Assembly: GCA_003993805.1 (NCBI GenBank) | Contig: RSEF01000001.1 | Coordinates: forward strand, 71,487,435 to 71,551,434 | DNA from: Himantopus leucocephalus | Taxonomy: Eukaryota > Chordata > Aves > Charadriiformes > Recurvirostridae | Length of the DNA: 64,000 bases | Direction of reading: 5' to 3' | Shown here: one piece after another, positions 1-10,512 of the stretch | Layout: the number at the start of each line of letters is the position of its first letter | Numbering within the stretch: position 1 is the stretch's first letter | The notes under the pieces: generated by a model | Database searches by the model: none | What the model saw: the letters and a program-made list of their open reading frames with translations, nothing else | Told to the model about the DNA's origin: nothing | Program-made: the position numbers and the translations under genes

Positions 1-200
1 GGGTGGTAAGGCACTGGAACAGGTTGTCCAGAGAAGTTGTTGAGGCCCCGTCCACGGAGGTGTTTAAGGCCAGGCTGGATGGGGCTTTGAACAACCCTGT
101 CTAGTGGGAGGTGTCCCTGCTTATGGCAGGGGGAATGGAACGAGATGATCTTTAAGGTCCTTTCCAACCTAAACCATTCTATCATTCTATGATTCTATGA
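1..200 (+). mobile_element. CR1 LINE, 3' end fragment (cut by window start)
   Basis: This is the last part of a chicken-repeat-1 (CR1) non-LTR retrotransposon. The left end matches the C-terminal part of ORF2 (the stretch reading as a trp-asn-arg-leu-like motif followed by a ser-leu-glu-val-phe-like motif). It is followed by the short 3' UTR ending in TTCCAACCTAAACCATTCT and about three copies of the ATTCTATG-type octamer at 175-200. CR1 elements are 5'-truncated, carry no poly-A and end in such octamers. The copy is not functional. It resembles the copy ending at 46178 closely enough to be the same or a sister subfamily. Confidence 0.95.
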
Positions 201-1529
201 TCATGGAGTCAAAATAAAAAAAAAAGGCAAAACCAGTAAGGAAGAGCATGGTTATTATGTAGTAGTACATAGGTCAGTTGTTTGGGTGGTCAAAGAGGTC
301 TAAGTCTCTCTTTCTCTCCTAAGAATGTTTTCACTCTTTTTTCAATATTCACCTAATACAAAATGCATTCAGGGGAGTGCTGTTGGGAACTCCAGGTCAC
401 TATTCTAGTATATGTCTTCAAGCACTCCAAAACTCTGGGGGAAAACTCAGGTTTTCCCACACTGTGGATCAACGTTGTTACCATGAGACTATTTCTCCAA
501 AACACAGTCCACAAAATAGATGTCTGCTTTCCTAAACCTGAATTTCAGTGCTGTTATCTTCAAGAGGCAGTCGTTCATCTCCTCAGAACAAGCAGGTCTG
601 GTCATGCCTGAGTGCCACAATTAGCTTTTAGCTGAAGAGAGGGAATTAACAGGGTTAGCTAACCTGGAAAAGCAAGCAGACTGAATAGCTGTTTGACTCT
701 CGGTGAACTTTAGGCAGACATACCCTGACTGAACTTTCCTTTATCTATACAGAATCACGCATACACCAAGGGACTGGAGAGCTTTTAGAAATGGGAGGAT
801 TTCGGGACTGGGACATATTTTGTGAGATAGGAGAAAAGCTGCTTTACTCTGTCACCTTCTTGCTCCAGAATAAAAGCTGGATACTTCTTATCAGTTCTGC
901 ACTAATATTAGTAATGGAGATACAAAATGTTCTTAAGGCCTCTTTTATTTGCTTTCAAAGTGGTAATAAAATTTCACCAGAATTTCATTCCATCTTCTAA
1001 TTCTGCTTTCATTAGTCATGTGTTGTAATAGTATTTATCACGACAAACTCATTTGATTTCATGCAGATATATAAATGAAATTAGTTAAATATCATTTCAA
1101 TCTAATATAGCTACTTTCCGAAAACCTGTTTGTAAAAAGCATCAAAGAAGTCATTCGCGGCATGTAGAAGAAGATAGGAGTACTAAAACTACGGCTGTGT
1201 TTATAAAAAAATTGCATATGCTGAGCTTTATTCTTTGTGAGCTGCTCCAGTAACTTCCTTGCGGTAGTTCATGCTGTGTAGAACCTTGTGGAAATCTGTC
1301 ATGGAAGCTTACAAAATCAAATTAGACAGGTGATAAACTCAAAATAAACTTTATTCTAAGCAAAATTGTTTAGCGGAGAACCAACTAAAAATGCAGTTTA
1401 TCAAAATTGTTCAACACGCTGACAACATTAGTAAACCACGTGTTCAGGACGTATAAGGAAATAATACTGCACAACCAACTCAAGAATTCCTAAGTTTTAG
1501 AAATGAGGATCCAAAACCGTACAATCACT
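201..1529. other. Unique AT-rich DNA, no gene seen
   Basis: No coding, RNA or repeat signal was recognised. A run of ten A follows the CR1 tail near 216-225. Short open frames at 363-611 and 791-1000 have no family resemblance and no usable context, and are treated as chance. Confidence 0.6.
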
Positions 1530-1960
1530 CACCTATAAGATGAGGGCTCTCAACCTCGAGGCGTTTCCTTGGGTGGCATCCTGACCCAAGGGAAGAGTCC
1601 CTAACTGCAGACCCACTGCCCCAACAAGGACAGATTCAATTTGCCCTCTGGTGGGGCTCCATTTACACCCCAGTCTAATCTGATCTATGGTCATATATGG
1701 TCATATTGAAGCTAAGGGCCATAACTTGGGCCATAACTTCCTTATCCCTTGTCCAAGGTATATTTGTGACCATATTCACCAAACCAAGGTGAGTACATGA
1801 TGGTTGGCACTCACGTGAGGGGTGTACATGACCATAACATAAGGGCGGGAAAAGTAAGGGTGCAAACGATGAGGACGCAGTGGTCCTAAAGCCCCTGGTC
1901 TTTTATCATGGTGGGTGCACCTGCCACAAAGTCTTTGCAGGATTAAGACCTTCCACATTA
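1530..1960. mobile_element. LTR-like GC-richer block with internal short repeats
   Basis: About 430 bp is clearly richer in G+C than its flanks. It contains side-by-side duplications typical of retroviral U3 enhancers: GGTCATATATGGTCATAT near 1690-1708 and two copies of GGGCCATAACTT at 1717-1740. On the minus strand there is a TATA-like ATAAAAGACC near 1895-1904, and a GGTGAGTG donor-like site near 1530-1537. I could not fix TG...CA ends or a target duplication. The LTR reading is an inference from composition and repeat style, and a different old repeat is possible. Confidence 0.4.
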
Positions 1961-3300
1961 CAGACAGAAAAAGGATGAAGGGAAAATACACAAAATATTT
2001 AGATTTATTACTGGAACAGCTTCAAACATGTAAAGTGCAGCCTTGTCTGCATATACCAGAGGTAAGTTGTCCTGTTTTGGGTGGAACATTTGTATGACCT
2101 AATGATTAAAGAGCTTGCAGATTTTACGGCCAGTTCTGCTACTAGTTGGCTGTGAAGCACTAAACAAATTTCATAACCTCTCTCAGCATCCTTTCAGGTT
2201 TTTGAAAATAGGAACATAATCAAATGATTTACTTAATATTTGCCAAGTTCTTTCAAATTTTAAAAAAGAAGCTACAATGGTGACAAGGCATTGGTAGTGA
2301 AAGAATTATTGTTATCACCTCTTTCCATGATTACAATAATTAAACAGAATTAACTTTCCATTTTGAATTCTATGTACTACATCATTGACATATAATTTGT
2401 CCTCATCTTCAAATCTTGAAAGGCAACTTAAACATTCTGAAGGTCTGAAAAAATTCAGTCCTAGATATTTTATTCTTAAAAGTCAAAATAATATGCAACG
2501 GTGTTAGAAATTGACTCACACACTAGAAACAGGAATTTGCATCAGAAAATGTAGTTCAGAAAAGTATGAAGGAACATAGTATTAATTTCGTATGATTAAT
2601 GATTCAAATGCACGGGGGGGAACTAGTGTAGCCTAATTTGCATTTTGAAATGAAAATGAACTTTAAAGATTTTTTTTCCTATTAGATTTGAGAGAAGGAA
2701 AGTGCCTACATCTGTACCACATTTGCAAATCTTTAAATCAGCTAACAAGAAACATTGTCTTAACCAGTAAAACAGTCTGTTAATTTGTCACATAATTAAG
2801 TATGGATATTCTGTAAGAGCTCAAAACTGTAAGCATGTTTAATGAAATTTAAATGGCATTTATTTTGCAATTGCAGATATGTTATTAATAAACTGAGTAA
2901 TTTAGAACTAATTTACATAGTAAGTGACTATAATTAAAATCAAACTTTTATTAGAGTCACAGGAAATCTTTAATTTCTAACATATTTTAAGGAAACAAGC
3001 ATACCAGATTATTTCAAGGATAACTCTAACAATGGCCAGTAATACATATGAAACTTACTTACATGAAACTTTACAGTGCACATGTCAAACTATGTTAAAT
3101 ACAAAAAATATTTTAAAAATATGTTTTATAATCTATGCCCATAATTTTTGCTTTACAGACATGTTCCCAAATTTTGATTTTGTACTTGAGCCATATTTAA
3201 CTATATGATTGAAAATATCAAGTAGTAAGAATATTAAGAGGTGTTCAATTGCTGAGATTTCAATTTTTTTAATTGCTAATATTTGAGATGCTTGAAAGCT
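1961..3300. other. Unique AT-rich DNA, no gene seen
   Basis: There are no recognised repeats or genes. The 2700-3000 part is rich in TAAT/ATTA cores and AT-rich but not simple. This is the texture of vertebrate conserved non-coding sequence, but conservation cannot be judged from one sequence. Confidence 0.5.
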
Positions 3301-3336
3301 CTCCCCCTCCACCCACCCCCACCCCCCCACCCCCCT
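3301..3336 (+). repeat. (ACCCCC)n low-complexity tract, G4-capable on the minus strand
   Basis: Five runs of three to seven C are separated by single A or TCCA. Read on the minus strand this is five G-runs with 1-4 base loops, which fits the classic G-quadruplex pattern. A short TAAA repeat follows at about 3360-3378. Confidence 0.9.
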
Positions 3337-3379
3337 GCATTTCCTTTGCAGCTGTACCTTTATAAATAAATAAATAAGT

Positions 3380-5689
3380 AACAAGTAAATACAGAAGAGC
3401 TTTAATTCCCTTAAAATTCCAGGAGGTTGGACTTTAAAAAAAGTATGCAGTGTAGATTGGTTCACGATAATAACATGCATGCTCACAAGAAAGGTATAAG
3501 GTGTAATACTGCTCCTGTGTGTGTAAAATTATTACCTTTTTGTCATCATTATGAAGGAAGAAAAATTCATTTGGTAAATAAATTGTTCTTTCAAACCATT
3601 CTTCAGGTGAATTAAATGAAGGTCCTTCAGGTCAGTGAAATTCTACTGACTGAGACAAAAAATCGTAATAAACTGCTTTCCACTAATAGGAATAATGCCT
3701 TCAAATCACACACTAAAACAGTTTTCAAGATTTCCTTTATACATGCAGTAGAATTAATAATTAAGCTTTTGGTACAACACTTGCATACTATTTTTGGTGT
3801 TACTGTCACTAGAGTTTCACATCTAAGAAGTTGGAAAACCTGACTCTAACTCTTTATATGACTCCACAGGAGAAAAAGAAGAGAGTTTATTGTTTGTTTC
3901 ACTATGTTTCAGTCTCCATGTGTTTCTGCACGGGTACCCAGGAAAAATTTTGTGCTTTGTGCACTTATCATGCACAGACTGGAGGAACTCCAGCTTGAGC
4001 TGTATCTGGAAATAATAGTAGTGAATAGGAAAGGGCAAAGAAGACCTGGAGTGATGACAGATTAATGGGGCTGGCATAGCACAAGTGGAATCACAGCACA
4101 AAGTGCAGCACATCATCACTTTATGAAGAGGATTTCAAAATTATACAAAAAATATATCACTTAGGAAGTGACAGCAGAAGAGACTATGACCAGTAGGAAA
4201 TGACAAAATTGTTCAGACCTTTCTGACTTCTATTCATTCTGTTCTAGCACCAGATCTTTACTGGCTCTGCCTGATTCAAGGAAGGTTTGGGTAATGAATT
4301 TCTGCTTCTAAAGGTCTTTCAGATCTCAAAATGTGAGACAAAATAACTGGAGACTGTTGAGATGTACTTATTCCAGAGCCTAAACACCGTCAAAGCTCTT
4401 AGTTTGTTCCAATTTGTAATATTGCTTTGGGCTTATCTATAACATCAAATAGTATAAAAGTAGAAAGGATAGCAAACCAGTTGCCTTGGTGTGATTTTAT
4501 CTTTTGTTTTAATTTGCTTTCTTTGCAGTCTTGATATCAAATTCTCTTTTGCAATCGAAATGGACACATTTCAGATTGAATAGATTTCTTTTCTGTTACA
4601 ATACTGTTTGGCACAGGACAAATTATTACTGAGAAACTCTAAAAGAAAAAGAGAGATGCCCAACAGCGCCACTGTATTTAATGGTTTGTCAGCATTTCTG
4701 TTACAAAACCCTGTATTTGATGTTTTCCTATTCTGTCAGCTTGATACAAGGAACTGAGAATATCAGCTGACATGTAGTTTATTAAGACAGAACAAAAAGC
4801 ATGACAATTGGTAAATTGATTCTGACAAAAAATTGTCAGAGATAATAAAATTATAAAATTATTATTACTAAATCTTTACTCACCAAAAATAGTTTTCTCA
4901 CAAAGAACAATGCCAATAGAGATAAAGCATACACTTGTTCTAATCTCACAGTTACTTGTTATTATAACTAGCATGAATAAATCAATATTGACTTAGAGAA
5001 AGCCCAGAAACTTACCATATGTGTTCTGTATTGGTTAAAATCTGTATGGCAAGCCTGGGCTTGCAGTCACTTTAACATGTGCTTATCTTTATTATGTAAC
5101 AACAACATTCTTTTCACTAGTAAAATTACGTACCTGAATAAAAGTTTGCAAGGCTGAGAATTTGGTGATACAAAGCTATATAAAATGCTGTTACTGTCTA
5201 AACAAAGCATGAATGTCCCATAAACTCAGTTATCATTGAAAGTCAACACTACTGCTGTTTATCCGGTAAAAGCAGATTTACCATGTCCCAGAGTATGACT
5301 TATATAAAGCACCTGTATTTGAAAGTGTATAATATAAAAAGATTATTATGGTAAATATTTATGTGCACAAAATTTCCAAGATTGCTGGTTTTATTCCCAT
5401 TGTCTGGAGAGACTAACAGAGCAGGAAGTGAAGGTTGTCACTTCCTCGGGTTCTTCCCCTCATATCCATTAACACACTTACAAAAAGAAGATTTTATTAT
5501 TTTAATTAGAATGCCAATGCTGCTTCCTTGTTTTGGTTTACATGCATGGGGTCTTTATAACCAATAATTGGACTATAAAAAAAGCCTCAACAGTTGCATA
5601 TGGGTGTGAAATATTAAAAAATAATACAAATACTATGTTCGTATTCATACCCATATGTAAATGTACCACACAAAAAAAGCATCAAAGCA
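3380..5689. other. Unique AT-rich DNA, no gene seen
   Basis: No repeat or gene was recognised. On the minus strand an open frame runs from a plausible acceptor (ATTATTTCCAG, exon side starting at 4005) down to a stop at 3823. This is 60 codons and looks fairly protein-like, but it has no family match and no nearby AATAAA. It is noted only as a weak terminal-exon candidate. Confidence 0.5.
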
Positions 5690-6587
5690 TCGTGTGCTTG
5701 GTTCAATTTGTACACTTGTGTTGGGTGTAGGTGTCAAGGAGCTGGTCACAGGGGGCTGCAGGAGTGGCCTCTGTGAGAAGAGTCCAGGGGCTGCCCTGTA
5801 CTGGACACAGACGGTTCCAGCTGGCTCCAAAACCCATTCACTGTGGGAGAGAGCTGAGCCCATCAGGCAAGCTGGTGGCACCTCTGGGAAAACACCCTTA
5901 ACAAAGAACAAAATTCTGTGCAGGCAGTAAGGATTGAGGAAAAAAATGTGAGAGAAACAACCCCGTGAATACCAAGGTCAGAGGAGAAGGAGGGAGAGGA
6001 GATGCTCCAGGTACCAGAGCAGAGATTCCCCTGCAGCCAGTGGAAAAGATCATGGTGAAGCAGGTATTTCTCTGCAGCCTGTGGAGAGGAAAACAGTGGA
6101 GCAGATATTCACACTTCAGCTTGTGGAGAACTCCAGGCAGGAGCAGGTGGATATACCCTGAAGGAGCTCTGGCCTGTGGATATCCCAAGCTGGAGCAGGG
6201 GAAAAGCCTAAAAAGGAAGGAGAGGTAGAGAAAAACTAATGAACTGACCGTAACTTCCTCATTCCCCAACCCTCAACACTGTTTGTGGGGAGGAGAAAGA
6301 GCAGTCAGGAAAGAGTGAAGTTTAGCCTGGGAAGAAGGGGGTGGATGGGGGAAAGGTGTTTTAAATTGTCTTTGTTTCTCATTATCCAAATCTGTTTTAA
6401 TTAGCAATAAATTAAATTAACTTTTCCTTGTTTTTCGCATGACAGTAATTGGTAAGTGATCCCCTTGTCTTAATCTCAACGCTCGAGCTTTTCCATCTTA
6501 TTTTCTCTCCCTGTCCTGTTGAGGAGGGGGAGTGAGAGAGCAGCTGAGTGGGGAACTGGCAGCCAGCCAAGGTCAACCTACAACAAC
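5690..6587 (+). mobile_element. Avian ERV LTR-type repeat, plus strand
   Basis: About 900 bp matches in order a common bird interspersed repeat that I know by its 3' part. The order is: a GGCTGCAGG-type 5' section, GAGAAGGAGGGAGAGGAG, tandem CTGCAGCC...GTGGAG units, CTGACCGTAACTTCCTCATTCCCC, a G-rich stretch, then GCAATAAATTAAATTAAC with a polyadenylation signal at 6406-6411. A U5-like section ending GTCAACCTACAACA follows at about 6585. I place it with retroviral LTRs because of the terminal CA, the AATAAA position and the U5-like tail. The exact family is unknown to me, and the 5' end and target duplication were not resolved. Confidence 0.7.
6031..6200 (+). repeat. Internal minisatellite of the LTR-type repeat
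   Basis: Four diverged units begin at 6031, 6072, 6114 and 6168. Each has the form C-t-CAG-C--GTGGA...GGAGCAGG, with spacings of 41, 42 and 54 bp. In other copies of this avian repeat, as I remember it, the number of these units varies, so this is where length differences between copies would be expected. Confidence 0.65.
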
Positions 6588-7049
6588 ACACTATATTTAA
6601 TATTCTTTTCATATTACTGTTTAGGAATGCCTAGAATATTAACTTTTGCTCTACTAGTATTGATTGTCTCATATAACATTTTCAAACTTTTCTAGAGTTT
6701 TGACTACGATTTGGCCACTATGGCACTGATCTTAAATAATTCTTTCAAGGAACTGTAATTTGTTTTGTTTCAGGAAAAAAAAAAATCAAACCCCGTATTT
6801 TCTTCAAAACACTGTAGGTGAGAATATGTAACTGAGAAAAGACTGAGGTTTTCAGGCTTATGTGTGCAGATTTAGTTCTGGATTACTTTTTTTCCTTGTC
6901 ATTTATGTTCAATAGCTTTCCAAATAAGCATAATAATTAAGATTTTCAAAATCACTAGTGATTTTTAGTGTTTGAATCAATTAACACTGGGGGAACTGAT
7001 TTCTGAAAGCCAGCTATCAACTTTTCATTTTTTAAAAATTCAGATGGAA
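6588..7049. other. Unique AT-rich DNA
   Basis: There is a run of 11 A near 6775-6785. No gene or repeat was recognised. Confidence 0.5.
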
Positions 7050-7395
7050 TACCTGGTTGGAAGGGACCTCAAAAGATCATTTAGTGCAACCTTTGTGGGA
7101 AAGAGAGCCTAGATGAGATTATCTAGTGGCCTTTCCAAACCTGTCTTGAAAACCTCCACTGATGGGGACTCTACCAGGTCTCTGGGGAGGTTGTTGCAGT
7201 GAATGATGGTTCTCACTGTAAAAACTACTGTTTTCAGCAGTAATGCTGTCCTGAACAGGTGAGATAAGGCTCATGACACTAGATGCTAGCTCCTGACTGA
7301 AGTGCCTAGATTGTGTACAAGTAGTATGTTCCCTGTGTAGTCGGCTCAGGTGGCTTAAATTCTGAAAAATTCCCTGGTTCCTCATCTTTCCACTG
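7050..7395 (-). mobile_element. CR1 LINE fragment, old and diverged, minus strand
   Basis: On the plus strand it begins with CCTGGTTGGAAGGGACCTC, the reverse complement of a CR1 3' UTR. It continues with the usual landmarks: AACCTCCACTGATGGGGACT, a GGGGAGGTTGTTGCAGTG equivalent, and a TTCTCACTGTAAAAA equivalent. It is more diverged than the other CR1 copies here, has lost the octamer tail and is heavily 5'-truncated. Confidence 0.75.
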
Positions 7396-7872
7396 GGAGG
7401 ACTCTAGGCCAATGGAAGCTCCTAATTATAAACACTCACAGAGACAACACAGGTATAATTTAACCAATTTAAATCAAGATATGTCTAAGATTATGTCCTT
7501 AGCATGGAGCTATTTGATCTTCTTTTAAGTTACTGTGCAAGAATATTGGTAGTTATTGTGGCTTTTGTGGAAACATCATTCCTGTTGCTGTAAACGGTGA
7601 CAACTAAACCAGATTTTATTATTTACATGACAGATTTTATTATTTCATTAACTATTAGAAAATAGACTGTATCTAATATAAATTTTTTATCATCCACAAA
7701 AAGCTGTTAGCAATTCTAAAACATTCATTTACTATGACATTTCTTGTATTTCTAATGTAAATCTATTTTTTTCCTTGCAATGGCACTCTATAATATTTAT
7801 TTTAAGCCATTTTATGGATGAAGAAAGTTTGTCCTGTATTTCTACTATGTGATGTTATCATTTGCTCTTAAT
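7396..7872. other. Unique AT-rich DNA
   Basis: Nothing was recognised apart from AT-rich simple stretches. Confidence 0.5.
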
Positions 7873-7919
7873 TTTATCTTACTTTGTCTTATCTTTACTT
7901 TGTCTTATCTTTACTTTGT
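7873..7919 (+). repeat. 16-bp tandem repeat
   Basis: TACTTTGTCTTATCTT is repeated exactly at 7880-7895 and 7896-7911. Partial units lie on both sides, the right one at 7912-7919. Confidence 0.9.
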
Positions 7920-10427
7920 AATGTGTTAATTTTTGTTTTCTTATTAGTAGGGGTAATGCCTTATAGATTTATAGTTCTAGTTACATTAATCTTTGAAATT
8001 TAAGGATTATAGTCTATTTAATAATTTCAGGATTTATCAGTAAGCAGAATTGATTAATTTTCCTACAGAGGTACTGAAAAAAGTTTTTACAATACCGCTT
8101 CCATACCTCCTATCTCCTGATAATAACGCTAATTTAAAATGGGAGTGCTCTGCCAACATTGCCCTTGAAAACATTTGCAACGTCCTTCATCTTCAGGCTG
8201 TTAACAATGTCCTTTCATGGCTCATTTTACTCAATTTAATATCTTCTCCAGATACCATTGACCCTGGGATCATTTTACATCATCTTAAGCACCTTGTAAG
8301 TCTCACTGGCACTGTTTAGCCTAGCTGATATCTTTATCTAACTTGACCATAACAGTGTAAATTAATTACTATAGGTATCTTTTTTTTTTTCCCCTGAGTT
8401 TGCTTTTGATTTCTTCAGGGATCTAGACTGTGTATTATAATATTTTTTTACCTGTATATTCCTACTTCCTCATATTTTTGTTATGGTTAATACTATGCTA
8501 AATGAGAAACTTTTTTTATGATCATAGTGTTGATTCTTCTTAAATTTAATTGTTTACCGCCTTTGAAAATGGAAAATTATAAAACTGAATTTATCAGCAT
8601 ATTCCGGTGTTTATAAATGGCATGGAATTTTCTGTTTAGCAATTTTCAGTTAGGCTTGCTTCTTTATTTGGTATCTGTAATCAAAAGTATACAATAACCT
8701 AAAGGTAGCCAATATATACTACTGGGAACACTGCAGGGCATGATTTGATGCTATCTGTGAGTTATTTCCAAAAGAAAAACATCTTCCTGGAATTTAATTG
8801 TTCACCAGGGGTCCATTGAATTCTGGACCTAGGTATGTTTCCATTCAGTGATATTTTCTGTTGCCCCAGAAGTCAGAGCTCACATAGTGTAACCCAGTGC
8901 ATGGTCACATACCTAGTCCTCCTGTTACATTAGCTCTTCATATCCTTTCTCATAAGTGGCTCTGCGAGCACATTTCCTGCCAACGATTTCCACCCCACTG
9001 ATGGAACCAACTCCAAAGTTTGATTGAGATTGAAATAACTCATGTCAGGGGCAAACAAGTTCAGTAGCAACAGCTGGCCACAGGGTTTGGCTCTGCTTTT
9101 GTCTTCTAGATCAACGAACTCTCAAATACCAGATTTCTTTTCCGTACGCATGCATCTGTAGAGGATAACCATTTTCATTCTAGCCTTTTTCTGTACATTT
9201 GGGAGACTGACTCTTATAAAGCCTGACTTGGAGATCAGTGGGAAGAAATCAGAAGTCCCAAAAATGCCACTGATGTATTTGAATATAAAGTTCACTCCCA
9301 TCGGTCTTAGTTCATATGCACTGACTTTCCAGCTAATTTGGGGTATGTATGTTTGTATTAAGTCACACCTCTCTGAATTTCACCCTTGAAACTTAATTGA
9401 CTGGTTAGTTACAGTGGCTATATGCTAGTGCACGTCAGCTGGCTTTTGTGGTGACAAACCATGAGTGCAGAAGACAAGATGATACATCCTCAGATAGAAT
9501 ATTTACGTACTGTAAGGAGTCTGGATTTTCCCCTGGCCCAGGAGAGGCAGCAAAGACAAGCAGAGTTACAACTATTTTCACATGACTTCTTTTCACTTAT
9601 ACTCCCTACTGGCTAGTTTAGGGAGGTTGCTGCTCTCAGTTCCTAAAGATCCACACAAAAGATTTTTTTTCACGGAGCATACTGAATGCAGAGTTATCAT
9701 ACTTTTGGCTTCTGGTTTTAAGGCAAACTGTGTGTGTCACTTCAGATGTCTCTGCCACTTTCAACACCTTTTTCTTCAATCTGTAATGGTAAGTCCTCAT
9801 GGCCAGGCATTGTAGTTCATTACTGAACCTTTCTCAATATGAAAAGGAGAACGGGAAAAAAGTTCTAAGCAACAGATTGAAGGAAGACTAGGACAAAGGA
9901 TGTGGCAGATGAACAAAAGAAGCGACTGTTGAGAAAGAAAGGAAAAAAGAAATTAGTATAGAAATACATGGAATAAAAACCAAAAAAGACAAAATTAAAA
10001 TGGCCACAGCTGAGCATTTCTAAAATAAAACCAAGGATGTTTAAAAAGAAATAAGAAAGGTTAATAAATAAAAATCTCTGAGAACCAAGAAAAGAGAATT
10101 ATGTGCAACAAATAAGTGCAACTTCTAAAAAAATTTATTTAAAGAAAATAAAATTAAGCCATGAAATTAATAATAGCTGTTAATTGTGTTATTGCCTTAA
10201 TGAGGACTTTTCACATTAGTTGAAATATTGATATTAATTATATGGGATTAACTTCTCTCTTACAGTTATCCAATGCTGTCTTTTTAGCATATTTGTGCTT
10301 GTGTCAGATGCCAATTTCAGGGTTTGTCACTCTGCATACAATTATTTGGCAGCTCAGCTTCCTCTTTTGTTACATTTTTTCCCCCCTTTCCATCTCATGA
10401 AACTTCTTGTGTTTCTTCTTTTGACAG
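7920..10427. other. Unique DNA; purine-skewed tract 9838-10150
   Basis: The 89-codon open frame at 8050-8319 has no recognisable family. From 9838 to about 10150 the plus strand is strongly A/G rich without being a simple repeat. No repeat family or gene was recognised in this interval. Confidence 0.5.
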
Positions 10428-10512
10428 TTAATCTGTCTGCCTCTCTGTCCTCCTCTGTGAGAGAGCTAATGGTAACGTGGGAGGAAACATGGCAAGAATC
10501 ACTCTCTGGTAG
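10428..10512 (+). other. Exon-like segment, 85 nt (candidate only)
   Basis: A strong pyrimidine tract with acceptor (TTTCTTCTTTTGACAG, ending 10427) precedes an open stretch. It is followed at 10511 by AG then GTAAGG, a near-ideal donor (an alternative donor lies at 10509). The frame read through it is rich in Ser/Leu and has no family resemblance. Such sites also occur by chance in 64 kb, so a spliced non-coding RNA exon or a decoy is as likely as coding. Confidence 0.2.

Noticed and set aside
3823..4005. Minus-strand terminal exon candidate of 60 codons
   Set aside because: The acceptor is only moderate, there is no AATAAA within a useful distance after the stop, and no upstream coding exon joins it convincingly.
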